A model generated the notes under the pieces. The model searched no databases, was not told the origin of the DNA, and was given only the letters and a program-made list of their open reading frames with translations. A stretch of 64,000 nt of DNA from Streptomyces cavernae (GTDB lineage: Bacteria; Actinomycetota; Actinomycetes; Streptomycetales; Streptomycetaceae), in contig NZ_ML137709.1 of assembly GCF_004023625.1 (NCBI RefSeq), positions 288,971 through 352,970 of the forward strand, in the 5' to 3' direction. A program made the translations under genes and the position numbers. Positions 17,594 through 25,771 of the stretch are shown here, one piece after another. Numbering within the stretch: the stretch's first letter is position 1; each line of letters starts with the position of its first letter.

Positions 17594-18280
17594 CTACGAC
17601 GCCGGGGCGACGAGCCGGTAGCCGACGCCGCGCACGGTCTCGATCAGGGCGGGCATGCGCAGCTTGGAGCGCAGGGACGCCACGTGCACCTCAAGGGTTC
17701 GCCCGGTCCCCTCCCAACTCGTGCGCCACACCTCACTGATGATCTGCTCCCGCCGGAACACCACTCCGGGCCGCTGCGCCAGCAGCGCGAGCAGATCGAA
17801 CTCCTTGCGGGTCAGTTGGACGACCGAGCCGTCCACGCTGACCTGCCGGGTGGGCAGTTCGATGCGGACGGTGCCGAGCAGCAGGGCATTCTCCGCCGAG
17901 CCGGACGCGTCGTCGTGGGCGGTGCGCCGGCTGACGGCGTGTATCCGGGCGAGCAGTTCCCCGGTGTCGTACGGCTTGACCACGTAGTCGTCGGCCCCGA
18001 GGTTGAGGCCGTGGATGCGGGAACGCACGTCGGAGCGGGCCGTCACCATGATCACGGGGGTGCTGGTGCGTTTTCGGATCTTGCCGCACACCTCGTAGCC
18101 GTCCTGGTCGGGCAGCCCGAGGTCGAGCAGGACCACCCCGAACCCATGCGCTTCCGGTACGAGCGCCTGGAGCGCCTCCTCGCCGCTGCGCGCGTGCACG
18201 ACCTCGAACCCGTGTCGCGCCAGGACCGCGGACAGTGCGGCGGCCACGTGGTTGTCGTCCTCGACGAGGAGCAGTCTCAC
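17594..18280 (-). CDS. gluR: OmpR-family response regulator GluR
   Basis: The 228-aa protein has a receiver domain with acidic EDD at residues 7-9, phospho-acceptor Asp in LLDLGLPDQDG, and the conserved Lys in VVKPYDTGEL, followed by a winged-helix DNA-binding domain (TRKEFDLLALLAQRPG, then EVHVASLRSKL). It starts with GTG just after a G-rich stretch. It should be phosphorylated by GluK and act on the divergent gluA promoter, 323 bp away. A direct repeat with 11-bp spacing in that gap is the type of site OmpR-family regulators bind. Confidence 0.9.
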   Translation of the reverse strand: MRLLLVEDDNHVAAALSAVLARHGFEVVHARSGEEALQALVPEAHGFGVVLLDLGLPDQDGYEVCGKIRKRTSTPVIMVTARSDVRSRIHGLNLGADDYVVKPYDTGELLARIHAVSRRTAHDDASGSAENALLLGTVRIELPTRQVSVDGSVVQLTRKEFDLLALLAQRPGVVFRREQIISEVWRTSWEGTGRTLEVHVASLRSKLRMPALIETVRGVGYRLVAPAS

Positions 18281-18517
18281 CCGGGCCCCCTTGGTTTTAC
18301 TGATCGTTCGACTGTTCGTTCGCCTGGTAGTTGGCGTCGGCGCGTACTCTGGACATCATCTGGACGTGTGTGCGTGCTCATGCCCTCAGGCAGTCACGCC
18401 GATGAGTGAGGACCGCGTCAAGGGCCATCGGTGTGCGGGCGGCTTCCGTTACGCAGCCGGTACGCGCCCCCGACTAGGCCACTACGGGGAGTGTCCGACT
18501 GCTATCGGATCGTTATC

Positions 18518-18536
18518 CTCAGATTCCCCTCAGATG
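18518..18536. promoter_or_regulatory. Candidate GluR operator (11-bp direct repeats)
   Basis: CCTCAGAT occurs at 18518-18525 and again at 18529-18536, exactly 11 bp apart, about 70 bp before the gluA start. OmpR-family dimers typically bind such head-to-tail repeats one helical turn apart. The rest of the 323-bp gluR-gluA gap has no gene that I can see. Confidence 0.5.
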
Positions 18537-18603
18537 TAATGACGCTGGTGGAGCGGCGTTACTACTGTCCTCACAACCCGAGGAGGACGGAGCGGAACAA
18601 CCG

Positions 18604-19380
<777 letters not shown>

Positions 19381-19528
19381 CGGTCGGCGCCGGCCCGGGA
19401 CCGCGTCCCGGACGCACGCCACACCGGACCGCGGTCCCGGGCGCACTCCGCACCGGACCGCGTCCCGGACGCACAACGTCTACCGCCATCGACGGCTCGT
19501 ACCCTTCACCACTCAAAGGATGTTCATC

Positions 19529-20371
19529 ATGAAGCTCCGCAAGGTCACCGCCGCGTCGGCCGCCGTGCTCGCGCTCGCCCTCACCGCCACCGCTTGTGGG
19601 TCGGATGACAAGGACAGCGACAGCGCGGGAGCCGGGGGTGGCGACAAGATCAAGGTCGGCATCAAGTACGACCAGCCCGGTCTCGGCCTGAAGGAGTCGG
19701 ACGGATCCTTCTCCGGCTTCGACGTGGACGTGGCGACGTACGTGGCGAAGGAGCTGGGCTACGACGCCGACCAGATCGAGTTCGTCGAGACCAAGAGCGC
19801 CGACCGTGAGAACGCGCTCGCCCGAGGCGACGTGAAGTTCATCGCGGCGACCTACTCGATCAACGAGGAGCGCCAGAAGAAGGTCGACTTCGGCGGCCCC
19901 TACCTGCTGGCCCACCAGGACCTGCTGGTGAAGTCGGACTCCGACATCACCGAGGCCACGGACCTCAACGGCAAGAACCTGTGCTCGGTGACCGGCTCCA
20001 CCTCGGCGCAGAACGTCAGGGACAAGCTCGCCCCCAAGGCCAATCTGAAGCAGGTCGGCGGCTACTCGGAGTGCATCGCCGCTCTGCAGAGCGGCGCCGT
20101 GGACGCCGTGACCACGGACGACTCGATCCTCGCGGGCTTCGCCGCACAGCAGCAGTACAAGGGCCAGTTCAAGCTGGCCGGCCTGAAGCTGAGCAACGAG
20201 AACTACGGCATCGGCGTGAAGAAGGGTGACACCGAGACCCTCAACAAGATCAACGACGCCCTCGAGAAGATGGTCAGCGAAAAGGCCTGGGACAAGGCGG
20301 TCCAGGACAACTTCGGTCCGGCCAACTACAAGAACGAGCCCGCGCCGAAGATCGGCAACATCGTCAAGTAG
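19529..20371 (+). CDS. gluB: Glutamate-binding lipoprotein GluB
   Basis: The 280-aa extracellular binding protein has a lipoprotein signal ending TATAC, so Cys at about residue 23 should be lipidated. The mature part is a family-3 solute-binding fold with SFSGFDVDVATYVAKELG, ADRENALARGDVKFIAATYSI and KNLCSVTGSTSA. I chose the ATG at 19529, because the AAAGGA ribosome-binding site lies 9 nt away; the ATG at 19520 abuts it. It delivers glutamate to GluC/GluD. About 150 bp of repetitive sequence (CCGGACC.. units) separates it from gluA. Confidence 0.94.
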   Translation: MKLRKVTAASAAVLALALTATACGSDDKDSDSAGAGGGDKIKVGIKYDQPGLGLKESDGSFSGFDVDVATYVAKELGYDADQIEFVETKSADRENALARGDVKFIAATYSINEERQKKVDFGGPYLLAHQDLLVKSDSDITEATDLNGKNLCSVTGSTSAQNVRDKLAPKANLKQVGGYSECIAALQSGAVDAVTTDDSILAGFAAQQQYKGQFKLAGLKLSNENYGIGVKKGDTETLNKINDALEKMVSEKAWDKAVQDNFGPANYKNEPAPKIGNIVK

Positions 20372-20467
20372 CGCAGGACTCCACCGGCGTGCCGCCGCCC
20401 ACCGCGATCAAGGCGGCGGCACGCCGCGCTATCCACGTACGCCACCCACCCGGAAGCGCGGGAGACC

Positions 20468-21142
20468 GTGTTCGACTTTATTTCTGACTATGACAACCCG
20501 ACCCTGTTGGGTGCCTTCTGGATGACGGTGAAACTCACCTTCTTCTCCGGCATCGGCTCCCTGGTCTGGGGCACGCTCCTGGCCGCGATGCGGGTCAGCC
20601 CGGTTCCGCTCATGCGTGGGTTCGGTACGGCCTATGTGAACATCGTCCGGAACATCCCCCTGACGGTCATCATCATCTTCACCTCGCTCGGCCTCGCCGA
20701 CATCTTCGGGGTGACGATGGGCTCCAAGGTGTTCGAGACCCGGGACTTCCGGCTGGCGATCCTCGGGCTGGTCGCCTACACCGCGGCCTTCGTCTGCGAG
20801 GCGATCCGTTCCGGCATCAACACGGTGCCCCTCGGGCAGGCCGAGGCGGCCCGCGCCATGGGACTGAGCTTCAGCCAGACCCTGCGACACATCGTGCTGC
20901 CGCAGGCCTTCCGCTCGGTGATCGGCCCGCTGGCCAACGTTCTGATCGCCCTGACCAAGAACACCACGGTGGCGGCCGCGATCGGCGTGGCAGAGGCCGC
21001 CTACCTGATGAAGGAAATGATCGAGAACGAGGCTCAGACGCTCCTCATCGGCGCGATCTTCGCATTCGGCTTCGTGGTACTGACCCTGCCCACCGGCCTC
21101 TTCCTCGGCTGGCTCAGCAAGCGACTGGCGGTGAAGCGATGA
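20468..21142 (+). CDS. gluC: Glutamate ABC transporter permease GluC
   Basis: The 224-aa HisM/GlnP-type permease has five hydrophobic segments and the cytoplasmic EAA loop (EAARAMGLSFSQTLRHIVLPQA) that docks on the ATPase. It starts with GTG at 20468, a few bases after GGGAG. The stop overlaps the gluD start in ATGA, so the two permease subunits are translationally coupled and should form the heterodimeric channel of the importer. Confidence 0.94.
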   Translation: MFDFISDYDNPTLLGAFWMTVKLTFFSGIGSLVWGTLLAAMRVSPVPLMRGFGTAYVNIVRNIPLTVIIIFTSLGLADIFGVTMGSKVFETRDFRLAILGLVAYTAAFVCEAIRSGINTVPLGQAEAARAMGLSFSQTLRHIVLPQAFRSVIGPLANVLIALTKNTTVAAAIGVAEAAYLMKEMIENEAQTLLIGAIFAFGFVVLTLPTGLFLGWLSKRLAVKR

Positions 21143-22047
21143 GCTCGGTCCTGTATGACGCTCCGGGCCCTCGCGCCAAGCGGCGCAACGTCCTCTTCTC
21201 GGTGATCTTCTTCCTCCTGCTCGCCCTGCTCGTGTGGTGGGCCTGGAAGACCCTGGACGACAAGGGCCAGCTGGAGTGGGCCCTGTGGAAGCCGTTCACC
21301 CAGTCGGAAGCCTGGACGACGTATCTGCTGCCCGGCCTCGCCGACACGCTGAAGGCCGCGGCGCTCGCCATGGTGATCGCCCTTCCACTGGGCGCGCTCT
21401 TCGGCATCGCACGCCTGTCCGACCACCGGTGGGTGCGGGTTTCGGCCGGCGCCGTGGTCGAGTTCTTCCGGGCGATCCCGGTACTGCTGCTGATGCTGTT
21501 CGCCAACGAGTTCTACGCTCGCTCGACGGATGTCAGCACCGCGGACCGGCCCCTGTACGCGGTCGTCACCGGCCTGGTGCTCTACAACGCGTCCGTCCTC
21601 GCCGAGGTCGTCCGGGCCGGCATCCTGGCCCTGCCCAAGGGGCAGACGGAGGCGGCCTACGCGATCGGTCTGCGCAAGGGCCAGACGATGTCCAGCATCC
21701 TGCTCCCGCAGGCCGTCACGGCCATGCTGCCGGCCATCGTCAGCCAGCTCGTGGTCATCGTGAAGGACACCGCGCTGGGTGGCGTCATGATCGGCTTCAC
21801 CGAGCTGCTCAACACGCGCAGCACGCTCGCGGCGTTCTACGCCAACGTCATCCCCAGCTTCATCGTGGTGGCGGTCATCTACATCATCCTCAACTTCATC
21901 CTCACCAGCTTCGCCGGCTGGCTCGAGAAGAGGCTGCGCCGCAGCAAGCGCAGCACGGGCGCTGTCCTCGGCAAGGAGAAGGTCGACGACATCAACGCCG
22001 CCGAGGTGGGAGGCACCTTCGGAACGGGTGCCGGAGGCAGCATTTGA
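21139..22047 (+). CDS. gluD: Glutamate ABC transporter permease GluD
   Basis: The 302-aa permease of the same family is longer than GluC because of an N-terminal segment of about 60 residues and a hydrophilic C-terminal tail. The EAA loop is EAAYAIGLRKGQTMSSILLPQA. The ATG overlaps the gluC stop by 4 bp. It ends the operon and is followed 53 bp later by a strong hairpin. Confidence 0.94.
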   Translation: MSSVLYDAPGPRAKRRNVLFSVIFFLLLALLVWWAWKTLDDKGQLEWALWKPFTQSEAWTTYLLPGLADTLKAAALAMVIALPLGALFGIARLSDHRWVRVSAGAVVEFFRAIPVLLLMLFANEFYARSTDVSTADRPLYAVVTGLVLYNASVLAEVVRAGILALPKGQTEAAYAIGLRKGQTMSSILLPQAVTAMLPAIVSQLVVIVKDTALGGVMIGFTELLNTRSTLAAFYANVIPSFIVVAVIYIILNFILTSFAGWLEKRLRRSKRSTGAVLGKEKVDDINAAEVGGTFGTGAGGSI

Positions 22048-22100
22048 CGAGCGGTCGCACGGTCGCCATCTGATCAGCAGTCAAGTCGCATGAGCAGTAC

Positions 22101-22130
22101 GGAGGCAGTGGCATGATCGCCACTGCCTCC
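22101..22130 (+). terminator. Terminator of gluABCD
   Basis: A perfect 12-bp stem (22101-22112 with 22119-22130) has a 6-nt ATGATC loop. It begins 53 bp after the gluD stop. A possible -35 TTGACG at 22136-22141 follows directly, perhaps for the next gene. Confidence 0.85.
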
Positions 22131-22272
22131 CTCGCTTGACGCAAACCCCGGCAATGGGTTGCATACGTTCTGTGATCGCACACCCTGCCCCATTCACCAG
22201 TTCCGGTACTTGTTCCGGTGGTTCTTCCGGGACGACGTCCAGGACACAGCACAGGGCAGGGGGCGTCACGCC

Positions 22273-23928
22273 GTGGACCCGGTGATCATCGTCGGGGCGG
22301 GGCCCGTCGGGCTCACTCTGGCTCTGGCGCTGGCCCGCCAGGAAGTCCCGTCCGTCGTCCTGGACGAGGGCACCGGCAAGGAGGAGCAGCGGTTCGCGCG
22401 CACGGTCGTAGTGCACGAGGACACTGCCGACCTGATGCACCGGCTGACCGGTTCCCCGCTGGACCGGACGGGACTGCGCTGGGCCGGATGGCGGTCGATG
22501 CGGCGCAAGCAGGTGATGCGGAAGATCACTTTCACGTCCGATGATCAGGTGCCACGGACTGCCGGTCCTTCCGGGAATCCGGGCGACGAGACCGACGACC
22601 GAGCCCCGGCACCGCTGCACCTCGCCCAGCACGAGCTGACCCGCGCGCTGCGCGCCGCCATCGACGGCGAGCCGCTGATCCAAGTCGCCGTGGAGAACCG
22701 GCTCGACTCCATCGAGCAGGAGCCGTCCGGGGTGACCGCGCACACCCGCGGTCCCCAGGGCACCTGGTGGCGCGGCAGCTATCTCATCGGCTGCGACGGC
22801 CCGCGCTCCACGGTCCGCAAGCTGGAGGACATCCGCTTCCCGGGCCGAACGGCCGTCGAACGGCACGCCGTGGCGGCGCTGCGCACGGAACTCCCCTGGC
22901 CCGGCCAGGCGTTGCTGCACCGTATGCCGCCGTGGCGGACGTCCGGCCCCTCGGCGGGGGAGATCGCCGCACGGCCCCTCGCCGACGACGTCTGGCGGCT
23001 GGACTGGCTGCTGCCACCGGGCAAGGATCTGGTCACACCCGAACTGCTGGTGGCGGGCGTCCGCGAGACCCTCGCAGGCTGGAGCGGCGACGGCACACCC
23101 GCGTACGAACTGCTGGACACCGGCGTGCACACGGTCCACCACCGCCTCGCCCGTCGGTGGCGGGCCGGCCGGGTCTTCCTCGCCGGGGACTCCGCACACC
23201 TGCTCGGCGCGCTCGGTGGCCACGGTCTGGAGGAGGGGCTGCGGGACGCCGACAATCTTGCCTGGAAGCTGGCACTGGCCTGGCACCACGGCCCCCACGA
23301 AGCACTGCTCGACAGCTATCAGGAGGAGCGGCGCGCCGTGGTCTCCGCCCGGCTGCGCGCCGCCGACCAGGTGCTGCCGGTATTGCGTGGCGGCGGGGGG
23401 TTGCGCTCGTACGTGCCCGGATCGGCCCGCAGTCATGACGCGCTGATCTCCGACGGCCACTTGGGGCGCGGTGCGCTCGGGGCGCCGGGGGCCTACGCCA
23501 CCTCTCCGCTCGCGCCCGAGCACACCGAGTCGGAGGTGTCCGTGGACACGGCTCCCGGTGCGCCGGTCGTCGACGTCCGGGTGACCGCGGAGGACGGTTC
23601 GTTCGTACGGCTGCGGGAGCGGCTCGGGCGCGGAGCCCTGCTGGTGGTGCTGATCGCTCCGGGTACGGGCGTGTGGGAGCGCAAGCACTGGGTTACGGCC
23701 GGCGTCATGCCACGACTCGCGGCAGCGGTGACCGCGCTGCCGGGTCCCGCCGAACTGCTGGTCGCCGAGAGCTACCCGGGCGCCGCGGCGCACTCCGTGC
23801 TGCTGATCAGGCCGGACGGCCATCTGGTCACCGCACTGAGCGGGGTCCGCCCGGCGGAGCTGTACGCGGCGGCCGAGGCGGCGCTGGGCGGATTAGCGCG
23901 GCGTGAGGCGGCGGCGAGCACGGGATGA
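22273..23928 (+). CDS. FAD-dependent aromatic monooxygenase (PHBH type)
   Basis: The 551-aa protein has the Rossmann GAGPVGLTLALAL motif at the N-terminus, a DG-type segment (IGCDGPRSTVRK) and the FAD ribityl-binding GDSAHLLGALGGHGLEEG motif. The C-terminal 150 residues resemble the thioredoxin-like domain of phenol/MhpA/RdmE hydroxylases. It probably hydroxylates an aromatic compound with NAD(P)H and O2; the substrate is unknown. I took the GTG at 22273 because the Rossmann motif should lie within the first 15 residues; the frame extends to 22159 without coding character. It stands alone, followed by a repeat array. Confidence 0.9.
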   Translation: MDPVIIVGAGPVGLTLALALARQEVPSVVLDEGTGKEEQRFARTVVVHEDTADLMHRLTGSPLDRTGLRWAGWRSMRRKQVMRKITFTSDDQVPRTAGPSGNPGDETDDRAPAPLHLAQHELTRALRAAIDGEPLIQVAVENRLDSIEQEPSGVTAHTRGPQGTWWRGSYLIGCDGPRSTVRKLEDIRFPGRTAVERHAVAALRTELPWPGQALLHRMPPWRTSGPSAGEIAARPLADDVWRLDWLLPPGKDLVTPELLVAGVRETLAGWSGDGTPAYELLDTGVHTVHHRLARRWRAGRVFLAGDSAHLLGALGGHGLEEGLRDADNLAWKLALAWHHGPHEALLDSYQEERRAVVSARLRAADQVLPVLRGGGGLRSYVPGSARSHDALISDGHLGRGALGAPGAYATSPLAPEHTESEVSVDTAPGAPVVDVRVTAEDGSFVRLRERLGRGALLVVLIAPGTGVWERKHWVTAGVMPRLAAAVTALPGPAELLVAESYPGAAAHSVLLIRPDGHLVTALSGVRPAELYAAAEAALGGLARREAAASTG

Positions 23929-23935
23929 GGCCTGG

Positions 23936-24340
23936 GGCGTCGGCGTCGCGTGCCCGTCGCCGCCGTATGCCCGTGCCGTCGTGTGGCCGTGCCGTCGTGT
24001 GGCCGTCGCCCTCGTATGCCCGTGCCGTCGTGTGGCCGTCGCCCTCGTATGCCCGTGCCGTCGTGTGGCCGTCGCCCTCGTAGGCCCGTGCCGTCGTGTG
24101 GCCGTCGCCCTCGTATGCCCGTGCCGTCGTGTGGCCGTGCCGTCGTGTGGCCGTCGCCCTCGTATGCCCGTGCCGTCGTGTGGCCGTCGCCGCCGTGTGG
24201 CCGTCGCCCTCGTATGCCCGTGCCGTCGTGTGGCCGTGCCGTCGTGTGGCCGTCGCCCTCGTAGGCCCGTGCCGTCGTGTGGCCGTCGCCCTCGTATGCC
24301 CGTGCCGTCGTGTGGCCGTCGCCGCCGTGTGCCCGTCGCC
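23936..24340. repeat. 33-bp minisatellite after the monooxygenase gene
   Basis: About 400 bp is built from a 33-bp unit made of GTGCCGTCGTGTGGCC plus a CGTCGCCCTCGTATGCC-like half. The first half occurs about twelve times, sometimes doubled without the second half. The 11-codon period keeps frames open on both strands (for example GDGHTTARAYE repeats on the minus strand). I do not regard these as genes. The core CGTGCCGTCGTGTG also occurs at about 10044. Confidence 0.92.
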
Positions 24341-24543
24341 GTGGGCGGCCTTTGGTCGATCTGGCCGCCGTAGGCCTGTCGCCGTCCCGGTCATGTGCCC
24401 GTTCCCGCAGTGGCCGCGAGCAATTTTCGAACTGACGGTCACCGTCGGGTCCACATAGTGACTCTCGGTTGACCGCTCCGCGGCACCATGGTGTACTCCG
24501 GACCGTGACCGACACCTGTGTGCGCCTGTGGCGGAGGGTCCAT

Positions 24544-24591
24544 ATGGACCTCGTCCGCTATGCGGGCTGCGTGTGTCGCCCGTCCTGCTGA
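24544..24591 (+). CDS. Cysteine-rich leader peptide (15 codons)
   Basis: A tiny frame of 15 codons, reading MDLVRYAGCVCRPSC then stop, has an ideal ribosome-binding site, GGAGGG ending 5 nt before its ATG. Three of the last seven codons are Cys. Read from an in-frame GTG at 24520 it would begin MRLWRRVHMDL, which resembles the RRHVDLxRxxxxxC leader peptides found before sulfur-metabolism genes in Streptomyces. The stop lies 73 bp before the cysteine dioxygenase start, with a hairpin between. I infer that it senses charged tRNA-Cys and attenuates the downstream operon. It is too short for statistical gene finding. Confidence 0.7.
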   Translation: MDLVRYAGCVCRPSC

Positions 24592-24609
24592 TTCGCCTTC
24601 TCCCCCTCT

Positions 24610-24635
24610 GCGCACCCGCCTTGGCATGGGTGCGC
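24610..24635 (+). promoter_or_regulatory. Candidate attenuator hairpin
   Basis: GCGCACCC (24610-24617) pairs perfectly with GGGTGCGC (24628-24635); a short GCC/GGC helix can extend it into the loop, and TTT follows. It lies between the Cys leader stop and the dioxygenase start. A second, smaller helix (CGGGC with GCCCG, about 24562-24582) covers the Cys codons of the leader. Confidence 0.6.
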
Positions 24636-24664
24636 TTTCACGCGAACACTTCAGGACGGTACTC

Positions 24665-25207
24665 GTGTCTGTCTCCGCATTCCCCGCCGTACCGGCGACC
24701 GCGACCGGCGCCCCGGCTCCCACCCAGGCGGACCTCCTCGACTTCGTGCGCCGCACTGCCTCCGACGCCGAGTTGATCGCCTCACTCCCCCTCGACCCCG
24801 AAGGCCGCACCTGGGTCCGGCTGGAGGGCCCCGGCGGCAGCGAGGCCTGGCTGATCGGCTGGCCGCCCGGCAGCGGCACCGGCTGGCACGACCACGCCGA
24901 GTCCGTCGGCGCCTTCATCACCGCGTCGGGCGAGCTCAAGGAGAACTCGCTCGCCGTTCGGCTGCCCAGTGAGGGGTGGACCACCCTGGAACTGACCGAA
25001 GGGGTGGACCGCGAACGGGGGTTGCCGGCCGGCAGGGGCAGGTCGTTCGGTCACCACCACGTGCACGAGGTGCTCAACGAGTCCACCGAGGTGCACGCCA
25101 TCTCCGTCCACGCGTACTACCCGCCCCTGCCGCTGATCCGCCGCTACAGCCGGACGGAACAGGTGCTGCGCCTGGAGCAGGTCGAGCGTCCGGAGGACTG
25201 GCAGTGA
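24665..25207 (+). CDS. Cysteine dioxygenase family protein
   Basis: The 180-aa cupin protein resembles bacterial thiol dioxygenases: WHDHAESVGAF holds the first metal histidines, FGHHHVHEVLN the third, with the SVHAYYPPL segment beyond. It should use non-haem iron and O2 to oxidise cysteine (or 3-mercaptopropionate) to the sulfinate. I chose the GTG at 24665 because GGACGG lies 6 nt upstream; an ATG at 24626 has no ribosome-binding site and would fall inside the hairpin. It is translationally coupled to the rhodanese gene (GTGA overlap), and a cysteine leader lies upstream. Confidence 0.9.
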   Translation: MSVSAFPAVPATATGAPAPTQADLLDFVRRTASDAELIASLPLDPEGRTWVRLEGPGGSEAWLIGWPPGSGTGWHDHAESVGAFITASGELKENSLAVRLPSEGWTTLELTEGVDRERGLPAGRGRSFGHHHVHEVLNESTEVHAISVHAYYPPLPLIRRYSRTEQVLRLEQVERPEDWQ

Positions 25208-25692
25208 GCGCACACCCTGTGGACGGGGAGCAGCCGGTGGGCGGGGAGCAGCCTGCAGGCGGGGAACGCGCCGTCGATGGCGAACGCCCCATGGGCATCG
25301 ACGAGTTGCTGGATCGGGTTCGCGCGGCCCTGGACCGGGTGGCGCCCGAGGAGGCACACGACGCGACGCAGGCCGGGGAGGCGCTCCTGGTCGACATCCG
25401 TTACGCGGCCCTGCGCGACCGCGACGGGCTGATCCCCGGCGCCCTCGTCGTGGAACGCAACGAGTTGGAGTGGCGCCTCGATCCCCAGGGCAGCCACCGC
25501 GCGCCGGAGGCGGCCGACCACTACGTGCGTGTGGTGGTCGTCTGCAACGAGGGCTACGCCTCGAGCCTGGCCGCAGCGTCCCTGCACGCCCTGGGCCTGC
25601 ACCGGGCCACAGACCTGGTGGGCGGCTTCCAGGCGTGGAAGGCGGCGGGGTTTCCCGTGACGCGGGATCGCGGGGCGGTTCGCTTCCGCTGA
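25204..25692 (+). CDS. Rhodanese-like sulfurtransferase
   Basis: The 162-aa protein starts at a GTG overlapping the dioxygenase stop. An N-terminal low-complexity stretch (repeated GEQP/GERP) precedes a single rhodanese domain: EALLVDIRY, GLIPGALVV, and the active-site loop VVCNEGYASS with the persulfide Cys, then GGFQAWKAAG. Together with the dioxygenase it suggests a small sulfur-oxidation or sulfide-handling operon. A shorter start at the MGIDELL methionine would remove the low-complexity part and cannot be excluded. Confidence 0.9.
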   Translation: MSAHPVDGEQPVGGEQPAGGERAVDGERPMGIDELLDRVRAALDRVAPEEAHDATQAGEALLVDIRYAALRDRDGLIPGALVVERNELEWRLDPQGSHRAPEAADHYVRVVVVCNEGYASSLAAASLHALGLHRATDLVGGFQAWKAAGFPVTRDRGAVRFR

Positions 25693-25717
25693 GTAATTTC
25701 TCGCGCGCGCTCAGGTG

Positions 25718-25749
25718 GCGCCCCGCCCCGCCGGAGAGGCGCGGGGCGC
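25718..25749. terminator. Bidirectional hairpin
   Basis: GCGCCCCGC (25718-25726) pairs perfectly with GCGGGGCGC (25741-25749). It lies between the convergent rhodanese and FtsX-like permease genes, 25 bp and 22 bp from their stops. Confidence 0.8.
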
Positions 25750-25771
25750 ACACTTGCGGGTCGCCCACCCA

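Noticed and set aside
22159..22272. N-terminal extension of the flavin monooxygenase
   Set aside because: It would put 38 residues before the FAD Rossmann motif, which normally starts within a few residues of the N-terminus; the GTG at 22273 fits better.
23772..24515. Repeat proteins on either strand of the 33-bp array
   Set aside because: The frames are open only because the period is divisible by three; no ribosome-binding site, no codon bias, and sequence degenerates irregularly.
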